Source of the DNA: an uncultured Oscillospiraceae bacterium
GTDB taxonomy: Bacteria > Bacillota_A > Clostridia > Oscillospirales > Oscillospiraceae
Assembly: GCA_910584605.1 (NCBI GenBank)
Contig: CAJUAW010000007.1
Coordinates: 1 to 43,907 of the forward strand
DNA: 43,907 nt
Direction of reading: 5' to 3'
The translations under genes and the position numbers were made by a program. The notes beneath the pieces are model-generated. The model was given only the letters and a program-made list of their open reading frames with translations, was not told where the DNA came from and ran no database searches. This document shows positions 8,435 to 15,644 of this stretch, piece by piece. How positions within the stretch are numbered: the first letter of the stretch is position 1; every line of letters starts with the position of its first letter.

Positions 8435-9743
8435 GATTCCCTCCGGAGCAGAGCATATCCTCCAGGCTCTTACTGGCGCAGGCTATGAGGCATACCTGGT
8501 GGGCGGCTGTGTGCGGGATCTGCTTCGAGGTGTGGCCCCCCACGACTGGGATATCTGCACCTCCGCCCGTCCGGAGGAGACGGAGCGCTGCTTTGCCGGG
8601 CAGCGGATCATTGAGACCGGGCTGAAGCACGGCACTGTCACTGTTTTGGAGGACGGCGAGCCCTACGAGATCACCACCTACCGCACCGAGGGTCCCTATT
8701 CCGACAGCCGACGTCCGGACTATGTGAAGTTTGTCTCCAGCCTGGAGGCCGACCTGGCCCGCCGGGACTTTACCATGAACGCCATCGCTATGGGGCTGGA
8801 CGGCCGTCTGCGGGACCCGTTCGGCGGGGCGGCTGACATTCAGACCGGCCTGATCCGCTGCGTGGGGGAGCCCGCCCACCGCTTCCAGGAGGACGGCCTG
8901 CGGGTCATGCGGGCGCTGCGGTTCGCCGCTGTGCTTGGCTATGGGATTGAGGAAAGGACCGCCCAGGCCATTCATGAAAACCGCCGCATGCTGGAGCGTG
9001 TGGCGGCGGAGCGAATCAGAGTGGAGCTGTGCAAGCTGCTGGTGGGGGAGGAAGCTGGGAACATTCTGCGGCAGTATCCGGATGTATTCTGCCAGTTCTG
9101 GCCTCAGCTGGAACCGCTGGTTACCCTGGAGCAGAACAACCCCTGGCACTGCTGGGGCGGCTGGGAGCACACCATCCACGCGGTGGAAGCCGCCCCGCCT
9201 GACCTGATGCTCCGGCTGACCATGCTCCTCCACGACATCGGTAAGCCCAACTGCAAATCCACCGATGAAAACGGAATCGACCACTTCTATGGCCACCCCG
9301 CCGTCAGCGCCAAGCTGGCCGACCAGATGCTCCGGTCGCTGAAATTTGACAACAGGACCCGGGAGCGGGTAGTCACCCTAGTGGAGCACCATGATGTCCA
9401 AATTCCCTGTCGGGATCGGTCCATCCGCAAATGGTTGGGCCGCCTGGGACCAGAAACTTTCTTCCAGCTTCTGGAGGTCAAACGGGCGGACGGCATGGGA
9501 CAGGCCTATGAACTGGTGAAGGACCGCTTGGCGGAGTTGGAAGAGATGAAAACAAAAGCGGAAGAACTCGTTGCCCAGGGCCAGTGTTTCACCCTGAAAG
9601 ACTTAGCCATCAACGGTCGGGACGTGATTGCTGCGGGGGTGGCACCTGGACCGGAGGTAGGCCGGGTACTGAACGGATTTTTGCAGCGGGTGCTGAATGA
9701 TGAAGTTCCTAACGAACGTGATGTTTTGCGAAACCTATTATGA
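8424..9743 (+). CDS. cca: CCA-adding tRNA nucleotidyltransferase with HD domain
   Basis: The 439-residue enzyme builds or repairs the 3' CCA of tRNAs. It carries YLVGGCVRDLLRG at residues 24-36, the D41/D43 metal pair in HDWDIC, RRDFTMNAIAMG, and RFQEDGLRVMRALRFA, all class II CCA-enzyme motifs. An HD phosphohydrolase domain follows, with LLHDIGKP near residue 270. The start is GTG at 8424, giving MKFEIPSG, with GAGAAGGTGG upstream; a longer frame from 8382 has no better site. It overlaps the RlaP gene by 11 bases. Being inside the element, this may be a second, horizontally acquired copy or the only copy; the window cannot say. A terminator lies about 100 bases on. Confidence 0.93.
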   Translation: MKFEIPSGAEHILQALTGAGYEAYLVGGCVRDLLRGVAPHDWDICTSARPEETERCFAGQRIIETGLKHGTVTVLEDGEPYEITTYRTEGPYSDSRRPDYVKFVSSLEADLARRDFTMNAIAMGLDGRLRDPFGGAADIQTGLIRCVGEPAHRFQEDGLRVMRALRFAAVLGYGIEERTAQAIHENRRMLERVAAERIRVELCKLLVGEEAGNILRQYPDVFCQFWPQLEPLVTLEQNNPWHCWGGWEHTIHAVEAAPPDLMLRLTMLLHDIGKPNCKSTDENGIDHFYGHPAVSAKLADQMLRSLKFDNRTRERVVTLVEHHDVQIPCRDRSIRKWLGRLGPETFFQLLEVKRADGMGQAYELVKDRLAELEEMKTKAEELVAQGQCFTLKDLAINGRDVIAAGVAPGPEVGRVLNGFLQRVLNDEVPNERDVLRNLL

Positions 9744-9792
9744 CTTTGCCGGATTTTTGCTCCGTTCATAAAGGGTCACTGTGGTGGTGTTA

Positions 9793-9912
9793 ATGATAGC
9801 CTTTGTGAGAAAGGACAATCGGCTCTACTTTTACAATCCATTAGCAAATACCGCCTTTGACCATCCAATACGGTCGGGAGGTATTTGCTTTTTCATATTT
9901 TATAGTTCCTGA
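9793..9912 (+). CDS. possible 39-residue ORF overlapping the terminator
   Basis: An ATG at 9793 opens a short frame ending in TGA at 9910-9912. Its first part reads AFVRKDNRLYFYNPLANTA. There is only a poor ribosome site (GGTGGTG), and the frame runs through a strong hairpin with a T tract, so translation is doubtful. I do not recognise it. It may be a remnant of a gene cut by a rearrangement inside the element. Confidence 0.2.
   Translation: MIAFVRKDNRLYFYNPLANTAFDHPIRSGGICFFIFYSS
9843..9893 (+). terminator. terminator downstream of the RlaP-CCA pair
   Basis: A perfect 10-bp stem (9843-9852 with 9880-9889) enclosing a smaller GACC/GGTC stem (9859-9862 with 9872-9875), followed by five Ts. 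It separates the GC-rich CCA module from the AT-rich segment. Confidence 0.75.
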
Positions 9913-9940
9913 TTCATATAGTTTACAGGAGGCGATTTTG

Positions 9941-10054
9941 ATGAAAAACTCCGTCTTGATTATGAGTGAACAATACCAGTCAACAATCCAAACCGCTGAT
10001 CAGCCGATTCATCAAACTGTTACCGCCTGGCTTGTAAAGGAACTAAACAAGTAG
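9941..10054 (+). CDS. 37-residue micro-ORF, paralogue of the one at 13884
   Basis: ATG at 9941 sits 8 bases after a consensus AGGAGG at 9927-9932. The 37-residue product begins MKNSVLIMSEQY and ends HQTVTAWLVKELNK. A second micro-ORF at 13884 begins MKGSILVLTEYH and continues HPVVSTWLTK at the same spacing, so the two are clearly related peptides even though their DNA has diverged. They flank the ribbon-helix-helix-like gene and the metallophosphoesterase-NTPase gene, both in + orientation. The function is unknown. Possible roles include a recombination directionality factor, a peptide partner of the NTPase, or a leader peptide; none is proven. Confidence 0.6.
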   Translation: MKNSVLIMSEQYQSTIQTADQPIHQTVTAWLVKELNK

Positions 10055-10116
10055 ATGACAATGTTAAATCGATTACTACTCCACTGCCTTATCTTATTAT
10101 TGGACAATTTAATAAA

Positions 10117-10425
10117 TTAGTTGACATGTATAGAGCGATTATTAATTGCATATAACAGGGACAGGATATTATTATATATACGTTCTTGCGCTGATAATAA
10201 ATCTTTTTGTTCAGTACTTGCCAAATGGTTAGCGGACATAATTTGGTATTTAAGTTTTCTAAGTTGATTTGTCAGAGCTGAAATATGGAGCAAATCGTCT
10301 TGAGCTATCGTACACAAAGCAATGTAATCACTAATGGCTAAACCCTTCGCTTGTGCTTGTTCACAAATAAACTTATACGTTTCCTCTGTAATGTTTATGG
10401 TCAAAGACCTCGTTTGTTGTATCAT
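10117..10425 (-). CDS. small ribbon-helix-helix-like (MobC-like) DNA-binding protein
   Basis: The 102-residue protein begins MIQQTRSLTINITEETYKF. This is a beta strand followed by helices, with GLAISDYIALCTIAQDD, like the N-terminal ribbon-helix-helix of MobC-type relaxosome and small repressor proteins. The C-terminal half is helical. The ATG at 10425 is preceded by a strong AAAGGAGCC site. A TATAAT (10465 to 10460, minus strand) lies upstream with only a poor -35. No relaxase gene accompanies it, so a repressor or recombination accessory role is as likely as mobilisation. It is AT-rich like its neighbour and differs sharply from the host. Confidence 0.55.
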   Translation of the reverse strand: MIQQTRSLTINITEETYKFICEQAQAKGLAISDYIALCTIAQDDLLHISALTNQLRKLKYQIMSANHLASTEQKDLLSAQERIYNNILSLLYAINNRSIHVN

Positions 10426-10751
10426 ATTTTGGCTCCTTTCAAAATTATATATTTAAAAAATTATAATATATGAATAAAGCGAAAACGAGGGGAATATATC
10501 ATCAGAAATATTATTTTATGCTTTTTCACATTCTAGCTTGCAGTACAATTTGCACAATTTCGTTGATAATATTAAAAGTTTGGCTGAATATAGTACATTA
10601 GTTCTATTGATATGAATAATAGTATATTTGTTCTGGTTTGTCAATACATTTTATAGTATTTCTAAATAATAAATGAAACCAGCTAAAAGAGCTGCAAACA
10701 GCAGCTCTTTTAGCTGGTTCAAGCAACTATTTGAATAAAATTGCAGTAAAA
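10426..10751. other. AT-rich intergenic region in the element
   Basis: This 326-base stretch holds no convincing gene. Its left end carries the ribosome site and -10 box of the ribbon-helix-helix-like gene. Its right end carries the long hairpin at 10677-10719. The middle (about 10500-10670) is AT-rich with short imperfect palindromes, none strong enough to call. Confidence 0.6.
10677..10719 (-). terminator. 19-bp perfect hairpin, terminator of the metallophosphoesterase-NTPase gene
   Basis: 10677-10695 pairs perfectly with 10701-10719 around a five-base loop, 32 bases beyond the TAA of the minus-strand gene. Read on the minus strand, the stem is followed by TTTCATTTATT. The unusual length also allows a cruciform or regulatory role. 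Confidence 0.75.
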
Positions 10752-13739
10752 TTAATTCTCTGCTTTTTTCCCTTGTTCAAGAAGTAAAGTTTTTTTGCCT
10801 TGAGGGGCAATGACTTTTCCAGATATCAGTCTGTTAATCTGACGGTGATCGATGCGAGAAGTGTATATAATGTGTACTCGCGCTATTTGGGCAATTAGTG
10901 TCTTTGCATAAGTATTTGTGTCAAGCTCTTTTCTTAAAAGAATCGATCTAGAGATAAATTCTTCTGTATTTCCTGTATTTTCTTCCATTAGTAATTGCAT
11001 TATCTTGTAATTAGAATTAGGAAGCTCGATATCACGTAAAGCTTCAATTGTTACATTATTGGATGCATTAAATGAAATATCATCCATAATATTTAGTGCA
11101 AAAGCTGTGCCTGCTTGTCCCAATAATTTGCGTATTTCGGCTTGCGATATTTTTTCGCCCGGCAATTGGTTGTTAACAAAAGAGAGTAAGCTGGTAACGA
11201 TTTCTTCGCTTTGGGTCTGATAGGGCTTTAGAGCTGCAAAGATTATTTTTTGGGTTGCTGAATAGAGTGTTTTCGTGATTAAGTCAATTTCATTTGCATT
11301 AAGGTTTCCATATTGATCAATTAAGGCTTGTCCTAAAAGCTGGGTGTATTTTAAAGCTCTTATGATTCTATATTTCTCTTTATTGATATCAGCTTCAGAA
11401 TAATCAAAAATTCCTTTGAACTTAACTGCTTCATGGCGTTTTCTTTCGATTTGTTCTGTCCTCTCTAGTGCCATGGATTTTTCTTTATTTGTAGGCACAC
11501 TTACAGTTAAGTCCTCATAAGCAGAAAGAAAAGGGATGTTATTTTGATCAAAGTCCCATTCTGGATATGATTCTAAAAGTTGCACTGCTTGCTCAGCAAT
11601 ACGCATTATAATTTCTGTGTTGCTACGTATAAATGAAAGAAATAAAATAATTGTATCGTTGATTCCAAAGCATATGCGTTCCATTACATAAGTAAGCTTT
11701 GATAAATCACGGGAGCCTCTTTCAAACTCTCTGCTGATGTATTTAGCTACAAAGTATGCAAATATGTTTTTATCAGAAAATTTAATTCCGAAAGAGTAAT
11801 CATCCTCTTGGAAAATGTGAGCTTTTTTGCACAATATGAGAAATTGTTTAGCATTTAAATGAGCTTTCCGCTCTGCGTTGAAGTCATTCACAATTTTTTC
11901 AAAAGTGGATGAATCGAGTGTTTCCTGCTGTAAATCAAAATACATGTAGTTAGAAATATATTCCAAAGCAGCCAAAACAACAATAATATTATTTTCTGGA
12001 GTGCATGAAAGAAGAGAGTTGCGCATATTAGTTTCAAAGACAAGAGATAATGTTTTGAATCCTTTCGTTTCGCCAGCACCTGCTGATAAGAAATAATTTA
12101 TATACAATAAAAGATTTCTTGGCATTGATGAAAAGAAACTGGGTTGGCACTGAACTAAATAATCTAGTGAGGTTTTAACTGTGGCTTTATCATTTTCTCC
12201 CTTACCTTTGAGATCACAGATCTTTTCAATAAGTTCATCTCGGCTCTCTTTATAAAATGGGGCTATTTCAAAAGAACAGCTATCTTTTCCCTGGAGTTTT
12301 TCTTTAACAACTTCTTCAAGATCATGATTTCGCTCTTTTGTACTATATACTAACAATCGACCAGACAAAACGATATAGTTAATTAAATTGTTTCGTGCTT
12401 TATCGCTATCAATGCAATCTATATCGTCAATAAATATGATTTCTGATGAATGGTCTTTTTGCTCATAGAAATCATATCCGTGATCTCCGGAAAAGGTGTA
12501 TTGAATTTCTACCATATCTCTAAACATTTTTTCAATACGGCTATCTCGATAATCCTTCTTCTCTATAAGTAATGGATAATAACCTCGTTTTGCTGATTCT
12601 GAATATAGATATTTTAGTAGGGTAGTCTTTCCTGCTCCTCTAGTTCCTATAAATCTGATGACACGCTCAGCATTAAGGGTTCCAAATACATCATCGATTT
12701 CAATTTTTCTTGCATTTCCGTCAGTGGAAAAGAGTTCGCTTTCGGCAATTAGTTTGGGAAAGACAAAGTAATCCAACAAGCTGTTACTAAGTTGTTGGTT
12801 ATCCATAAGTAAATGGTTCAAGTAGTCATTTGAAAGGTGAAAATTTTCCTGCATACAGTGAATATCTCCACGATCAAATTTCGTGAATATACCATCGTTA
12901 ATATTCCAAACAACTTCAAAGCATTGTGCAGTTCTCGTTTCGGTATTAAATAAGACTGCATTAAAAGTACTATCCATGCCACAATCTAATGTGAATTTAC
13001 CTCCCATAACAGTGTTGATATGGGTACCATCGCCATTTTGCATAGATATTGATTCGGATTTGTGGTCATGACCAATAAAAGTAATGTCATTTTGCGAAAA
13101 GGCTCTTTTTAGCATTTCCTTTGAGTCCCAATCAAACCACTCATAGCTATGATGGCAGACTGAAATATTCAAAGTATCTTTGGAACTGGGTTGCGATATT
13201 TTTTCGCCCACATATGAAGGCAAATAATGAAGTTGTTTATCCTCTTTTTCTCTTGTGGAATAGGGAGCAGAATTTATAAGGGAAACTTGTATTTTGAATT
13301 TACCTAAGGAAATTGTCCTAATATCAACTATTCTATCGGATTTAAAGCAGTTTTTAGACTGAGCATATTTAAAAAACAAAGATAATCTTTGTAGTTCCTC
13401 ATCAAGGTGGCCATTTTTATCCCATTGCTCTATATCGCAGGCTTTCCTAGAATCTTCAGGCAAAACCATATCGTGATTTCCGGGGACAATAAGGGTGTTT
13501 ATAAAACCACAATTTAATCTCTCGCCGAGATTTTTAAGGAATCTGCCTATCATAAAACTTCCAATTTGGTATTCTTTTTTGCTTGCGGTATCAGTTAAGT
13601 CACCAGAAAATATAAGCATTGCATGATCTACAGGGGTAAATGTACTTAAAACATCAACAGCTTTGTCTAGTTTTTTAGTAAGTTCTTGATCCGTAACTTG
13701 GCAATGCATATCACTTAATTGAATGAGTAATATGTTCAT
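10752..13739 (-). CDS. metallophosphoesterase fused to a STAND/NACHT-like P-loop NTPase (candidate defence protein)
   Basis: The 995-residue protein has two recognisable modules. Residues 1 to about 275 form a calcineurin-like phosphoesterase with its metal ligands in order: D10 and H12 in LSDMH, D47 in SGDLTD, GNHD at 87-90, HH at 196-197 and GHDH at 223-226. From about 345 comes a P-loop NTPase with Walker A GTRGAGKTT at 365-373 and Walker B IIFIDDID at 434-441. A long helical C-terminal region (about 600-995) could be a sensor; no repeats are obvious. An enzymatic effector fused to a STAND-like switch and a large C terminus is the layout of many prokaryotic defence proteins, but I know no named system to assign. 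The ATG at 13739 follows GAAAGGATAC. Its low GC marks foreign origin. Confidence 0.8.
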   Translation of the reverse strand: MNILLIQLSDMHCQVTDQELTKKLDKAVDVLSTFTPVDHAMLIFSGDLTDTASKKEYQIGSFMIGRFLKNLGERLNCGFINTLIVPGNHDMVLPEDSRKACDIEQWDKNGHLDEELQRLSLFFKYAQSKNCFKSDRIVDIRTISLGKFKIQVSLINSAPYSTREKEDKQLHYLPSYVGEKISQPSSKDTLNISVCHHSYEWFDWDSKEMLKRAFSQNDITFIGHDHKSESISMQNGDGTHINTVMGGKFTLDCGMDSTFNAVLFNTETRTAQCFEVVWNINDGIFTKFDRGDIHCMQENFHLSNDYLNHLLMDNQQLSNSLLDYFVFPKLIAESELFSTDGNARKIEIDDVFGTLNAERVIRFIGTRGAGKTTLLKYLYSESAKRGYYPLLIEKKDYRDSRIEKMFRDMVEIQYTFSGDHGYDFYEQKDHSSEIIFIDDIDCIDSDKARNNLINYIVLSGRLLVYSTKERNHDLEEVVKEKLQGKDSCSFEIAPFYKESRDELIEKICDLKGKGENDKATVKTSLDYLVQCQPSFFSSMPRNLLLYINYFLSAGAGETKGFKTLSLVFETNMRNSLLSCTPENNIIVVLAALEYISNYMYFDLQQETLDSSTFEKIVNDFNAERKAHLNAKQFLILCKKAHIFQEDDYSFGIKFSDKNIFAYFVAKYISREFERGSRDLSKLTYVMERICFGINDTIILFLSFIRSNTEIIMRIAEQAVQLLESYPEWDFDQNNIPFLSAYEDLTVSVPTNKEKSMALERTEQIERKRHEAVKFKGIFDYSEADINKEKYRIIRALKYTQLLGQALIDQYGNLNANEIDLITKTLYSATQKIIFAALKPYQTQSEEIVTSLLSFVNNQLPGEKISQAEIRKLLGQAGTAFALNIMDDISFNASNNVTIEALRDIELPNSNYKIMQLLMEENTGNTEEFISRSILLRKELDTNTYAKTLIAQIARVHIIYTSRIDHRQINRLISGKVIAPQGKKTLLLEQGKKAEN

Positions 13740-13795
13740 TTTGTGTATCCTTTCTATTTATAGTTTATTTAAGAGGAATAATGAATATTTCTTTT

Positions 13796-13823
13796 AGTAT
13801 ATCACCTTGTCGAAAAAATGCAA
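13796..13823 (-). promoter_or_regulatory. promoter of the metallophosphoesterase-NTPase gene
   Basis: On the minus strand, TTGCAT (13823-13818), a 16-bp spacer and TATACT (13801-13796), leaving a leader of about 50 bases to the ATG at 13739. Confidence 0.6.
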
Positions 13824-13825
13824 CA

Positions 13826-13852
13826 TTGTTTCGATCCGTTTCAGCATATAAT
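13826..13852 (+). promoter_or_regulatory. divergent promoter of the second micro-ORF
   Basis: TTGTTT at 13826-13831, a 15-bp spacer and TATAAT at 13847-13852. The spacer is short. It is divergent from the NTPase promoter, so the two could be co-regulated. Confidence 0.5.
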
Positions 13853-13883
13853 CTAAAGAAGTATACTTTTGGAGGTGTTTTAT

Positions 13884-14036
13884 ATGAAAGGTTCTATACT
13901 AGTTTTAACTGAGTATCATCCGACTGCACTTGCGTCTCAAATTCAAACTATTCATCCAGTTGTATCCACTTGGCTCACAAAAGAACTACACAAATGATGC
14001 CTTTGCTGTTTTATCGGCAAAGGCATTTAAAATAAT
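13884..14036 (+). CDS. micro-ORF, paralogue of the one at 9941, with a C-terminal frame change
   Basis: ATG at 13884 follows GGAGGTG at 13871-13877. The first 33 codons (MKGSILVLTEYH to STWLTK) align with the 37-residue peptide at 9941. At a run of five As (13979-13983) the frame then leaves the conserved ending. As written, it continues to 14036 (50 residues) through a terminator hairpin. With one A fewer it would end ELHK-stop at 13998, exactly before that hairpin and matching the ELNK end of the first copy. So it is either an inactivating indel, a base-calling error in a homopolymer, or slippage-dependent expression. The function is unknown. Confidence 0.5.
13999..14030 (+). terminator. 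hairpin after the second micro-ORF
   Basis: A perfect 9-bp stem (13999-14007 with 14018-14026) followed by TTTAAAATAATTTC. It begins directly after the TGA at 13996-13998, which would be the stop in the conserved frame. Confidence 0.65.
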
Positions 14037-14105
14037 TTCTTGCCATGCAGCTGCTCATAGGGTATGATGATACCGAGCAGTTACGCCTTGAAGGAGGTGT
14101 AACAA

Positions 14106-15644
14106 ATCCTTTGTGCGATCTATACACGACTGAGTAAGGAGGATGAAGACAAGCATCAGCCCGAATCGGAAAGCATCCAGAACCAGAAGTCCCTACTGAC
14201 CCGATATGCCATCGACCACGGGTGGGACATCTACTCGATTTTTTGCGACGAGGACTGGTCAGGAGCCGATAGCAGCCGCCCCGACTTCAACCGCATGATC
14301 GAGGCCGCCAAGGCGAAGAAATTCCAGATCATCCTGTGCAAGAGCCAATCCCGCTTCACTAGAGACATGGAGTTGGTAGAGAAGTACATCCACGGTCTAT
14401 TCCCCATCTGGGGCATCCGGTTCATCGCGGTAGCGGACAACGCCGACACGGAGGTCAAGGGCAACAAGAAAGCCCGGCAGATCAATGGTCTGGTAAACGA
14501 GTGGTATCTGGAGGACCTGTCGGAAAACGTCCGTATGGTGTTCGACCTGAAGCGGCGGGAGGGCAAATACATCGGAGGCTTCCCCATCTACGGCTACCGG
14601 AAGGACCCGGCGGACAAAAATCACATCATCCCTGACCCCGAGGCCGCCGAAGTGGTGCGGCAGATTTACCGATGGTCGCTGGAGGGTCACGGGCGGCAGA
14701 ACATCGCCTATCTGCTGAACCAGCGGAGCATTCCCAACCCCACCCGCTACAAGGCGGAGCGGGGCTGGACCTGCAACCATCCCATCAAGAACGACTTTGG
14801 CCTGTGGAACAAGGTTACGGTGGGGAGAATCCTGACGAATGAGATGTACACAGGCGTGATGATCCAAGGGCGGCGGAAGAAGGTCAGCTACAAATCCAAG
14901 GTCATCATCGACACACCAGAGAGCGAGTGGTACCGGGTGGAGGGCACCCACGAGCCCATCATCGACCGGGCGACCTTTGAGGCGGTCCAGCGGGGTTTGA
15001 AGTTGCGTACCCGGACGGATGGCACCGGCGAGGCTCATCTGCTGTCTGGGCTGGTGAAGTGCGCCGATTGCGGCTCCACTATGAGCAAGTGTTCCAATGG
15101 AAAGCAGACCTATCTGCGGTGCAAGCTGTACGCCGACAGCGGCAGTCAAAAGCTGTGTACCCGGCACTCGGTGCGGCTGGACCAGCTTATTGACCTGATT
15201 TCGGAGCGCATCCGGTACTATGTCCAGACCTACTACCAGCTGGACCCCGCGGACCTCCAGCCGCAGAAGGATACCCGACTGGAGGCACTGGAGCAGGAGC
15301 AAAAGAGCCTGTCCACCCAATTGGAGAAGCGCAGTCAGGCCCTGAAAACGCTGTACCTGGATAAGGTGGCCGGTATCCTCAGCGAGGGACAGTTCGTGGA
15401 GCTGAACCAGTCCTTTCTGCAAGAAAAAAGCCGCCTGGAACGGCGGCTTGATTCTATCAAGGAGGAGCTGGCGGAGCGGGAACAGCCTCAACAACAGGCG
15501 GACCTGATGGAGCGGGCCCGGGAGCTGCTGAAGCTGGAGACCGTCCCCCGGGAGCTGGTGGTGGGACTGGTGGAAAAGATCGAGGTCTGTGAGAAAGACC
15601 CGGAAACCGGCCGACAGGAGATCAGGGTCACTTGGCGGTTTTAA
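14106..15644 (+). CDS. large serine recombinase of the element (no canonical start codon)
   Basis: The protein catalyses site-specific strand exchange and is the likely integrase. The frame shows AIYTRLS, with the catalytic serine (residue 10 if counted from 14106), a resolvase domain to about residue 150, a Recombinase domain (YGYRKDP, GRILTNEMYTGVM), a zinc-ribbon with CADCG near residue 319, and a C-terminal coiled coil. The catalytic part is encoded upstream of the first in-frame ATG (14295), and an in-frame TAA sits at 14100-14102. Between them there is no ATG, GTG or TTG before the catalytic serine. A consensus GGAGG at 14093-14097 is spaced 8 bases from ATC at 14106, giving 512 residues, normal for the family. 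Either AUC initiates, or the start has mutated. The 3' end overlaps the HAD gene by 17 bases. Confidence 0.85.
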   Translation: MLCAIYTRLSKEDEDKHQPESESIQNQKSLLTRYAIDHGWDIYSIFCDEDWSGADSSRPDFNRMIEAAKAKKFQIILCKSQSRFTRDMELVEKYIHGLFPIWGIRFIAVADNADTEVKGNKKARQINGLVNEWYLEDLSENVRMVFDLKRREGKYIGGFPIYGYRKDPADKNHIIPDPEAAEVVRQIYRWSLEGHGRQNIAYLLNQRSIPNPTRYKAERGWTCNHPIKNDFGLWNKVTVGRILTNEMYTGVMIQGRRKKVSYKSKVIIDTPESEWYRVEGTHEPIIDRATFEAVQRGLKLRTRTDGTGEAHLLSGLVKCADCGSTMSKCSNGKQTYLRCKLYADSGSQKLCTRHSVRLDQLIDLISERIRYYVQTYYQLDPADLQPQKDTRLEALEQEQKSLSTQLEKRSQALKTLYLDKVAGILSEGQFVELNQSFLQEKSRLERRLDSIKEELAEREQPQQQADLMERARELLKLETVPRELVVGLVEKIEVCEKDPETGRQEIRVTWRF

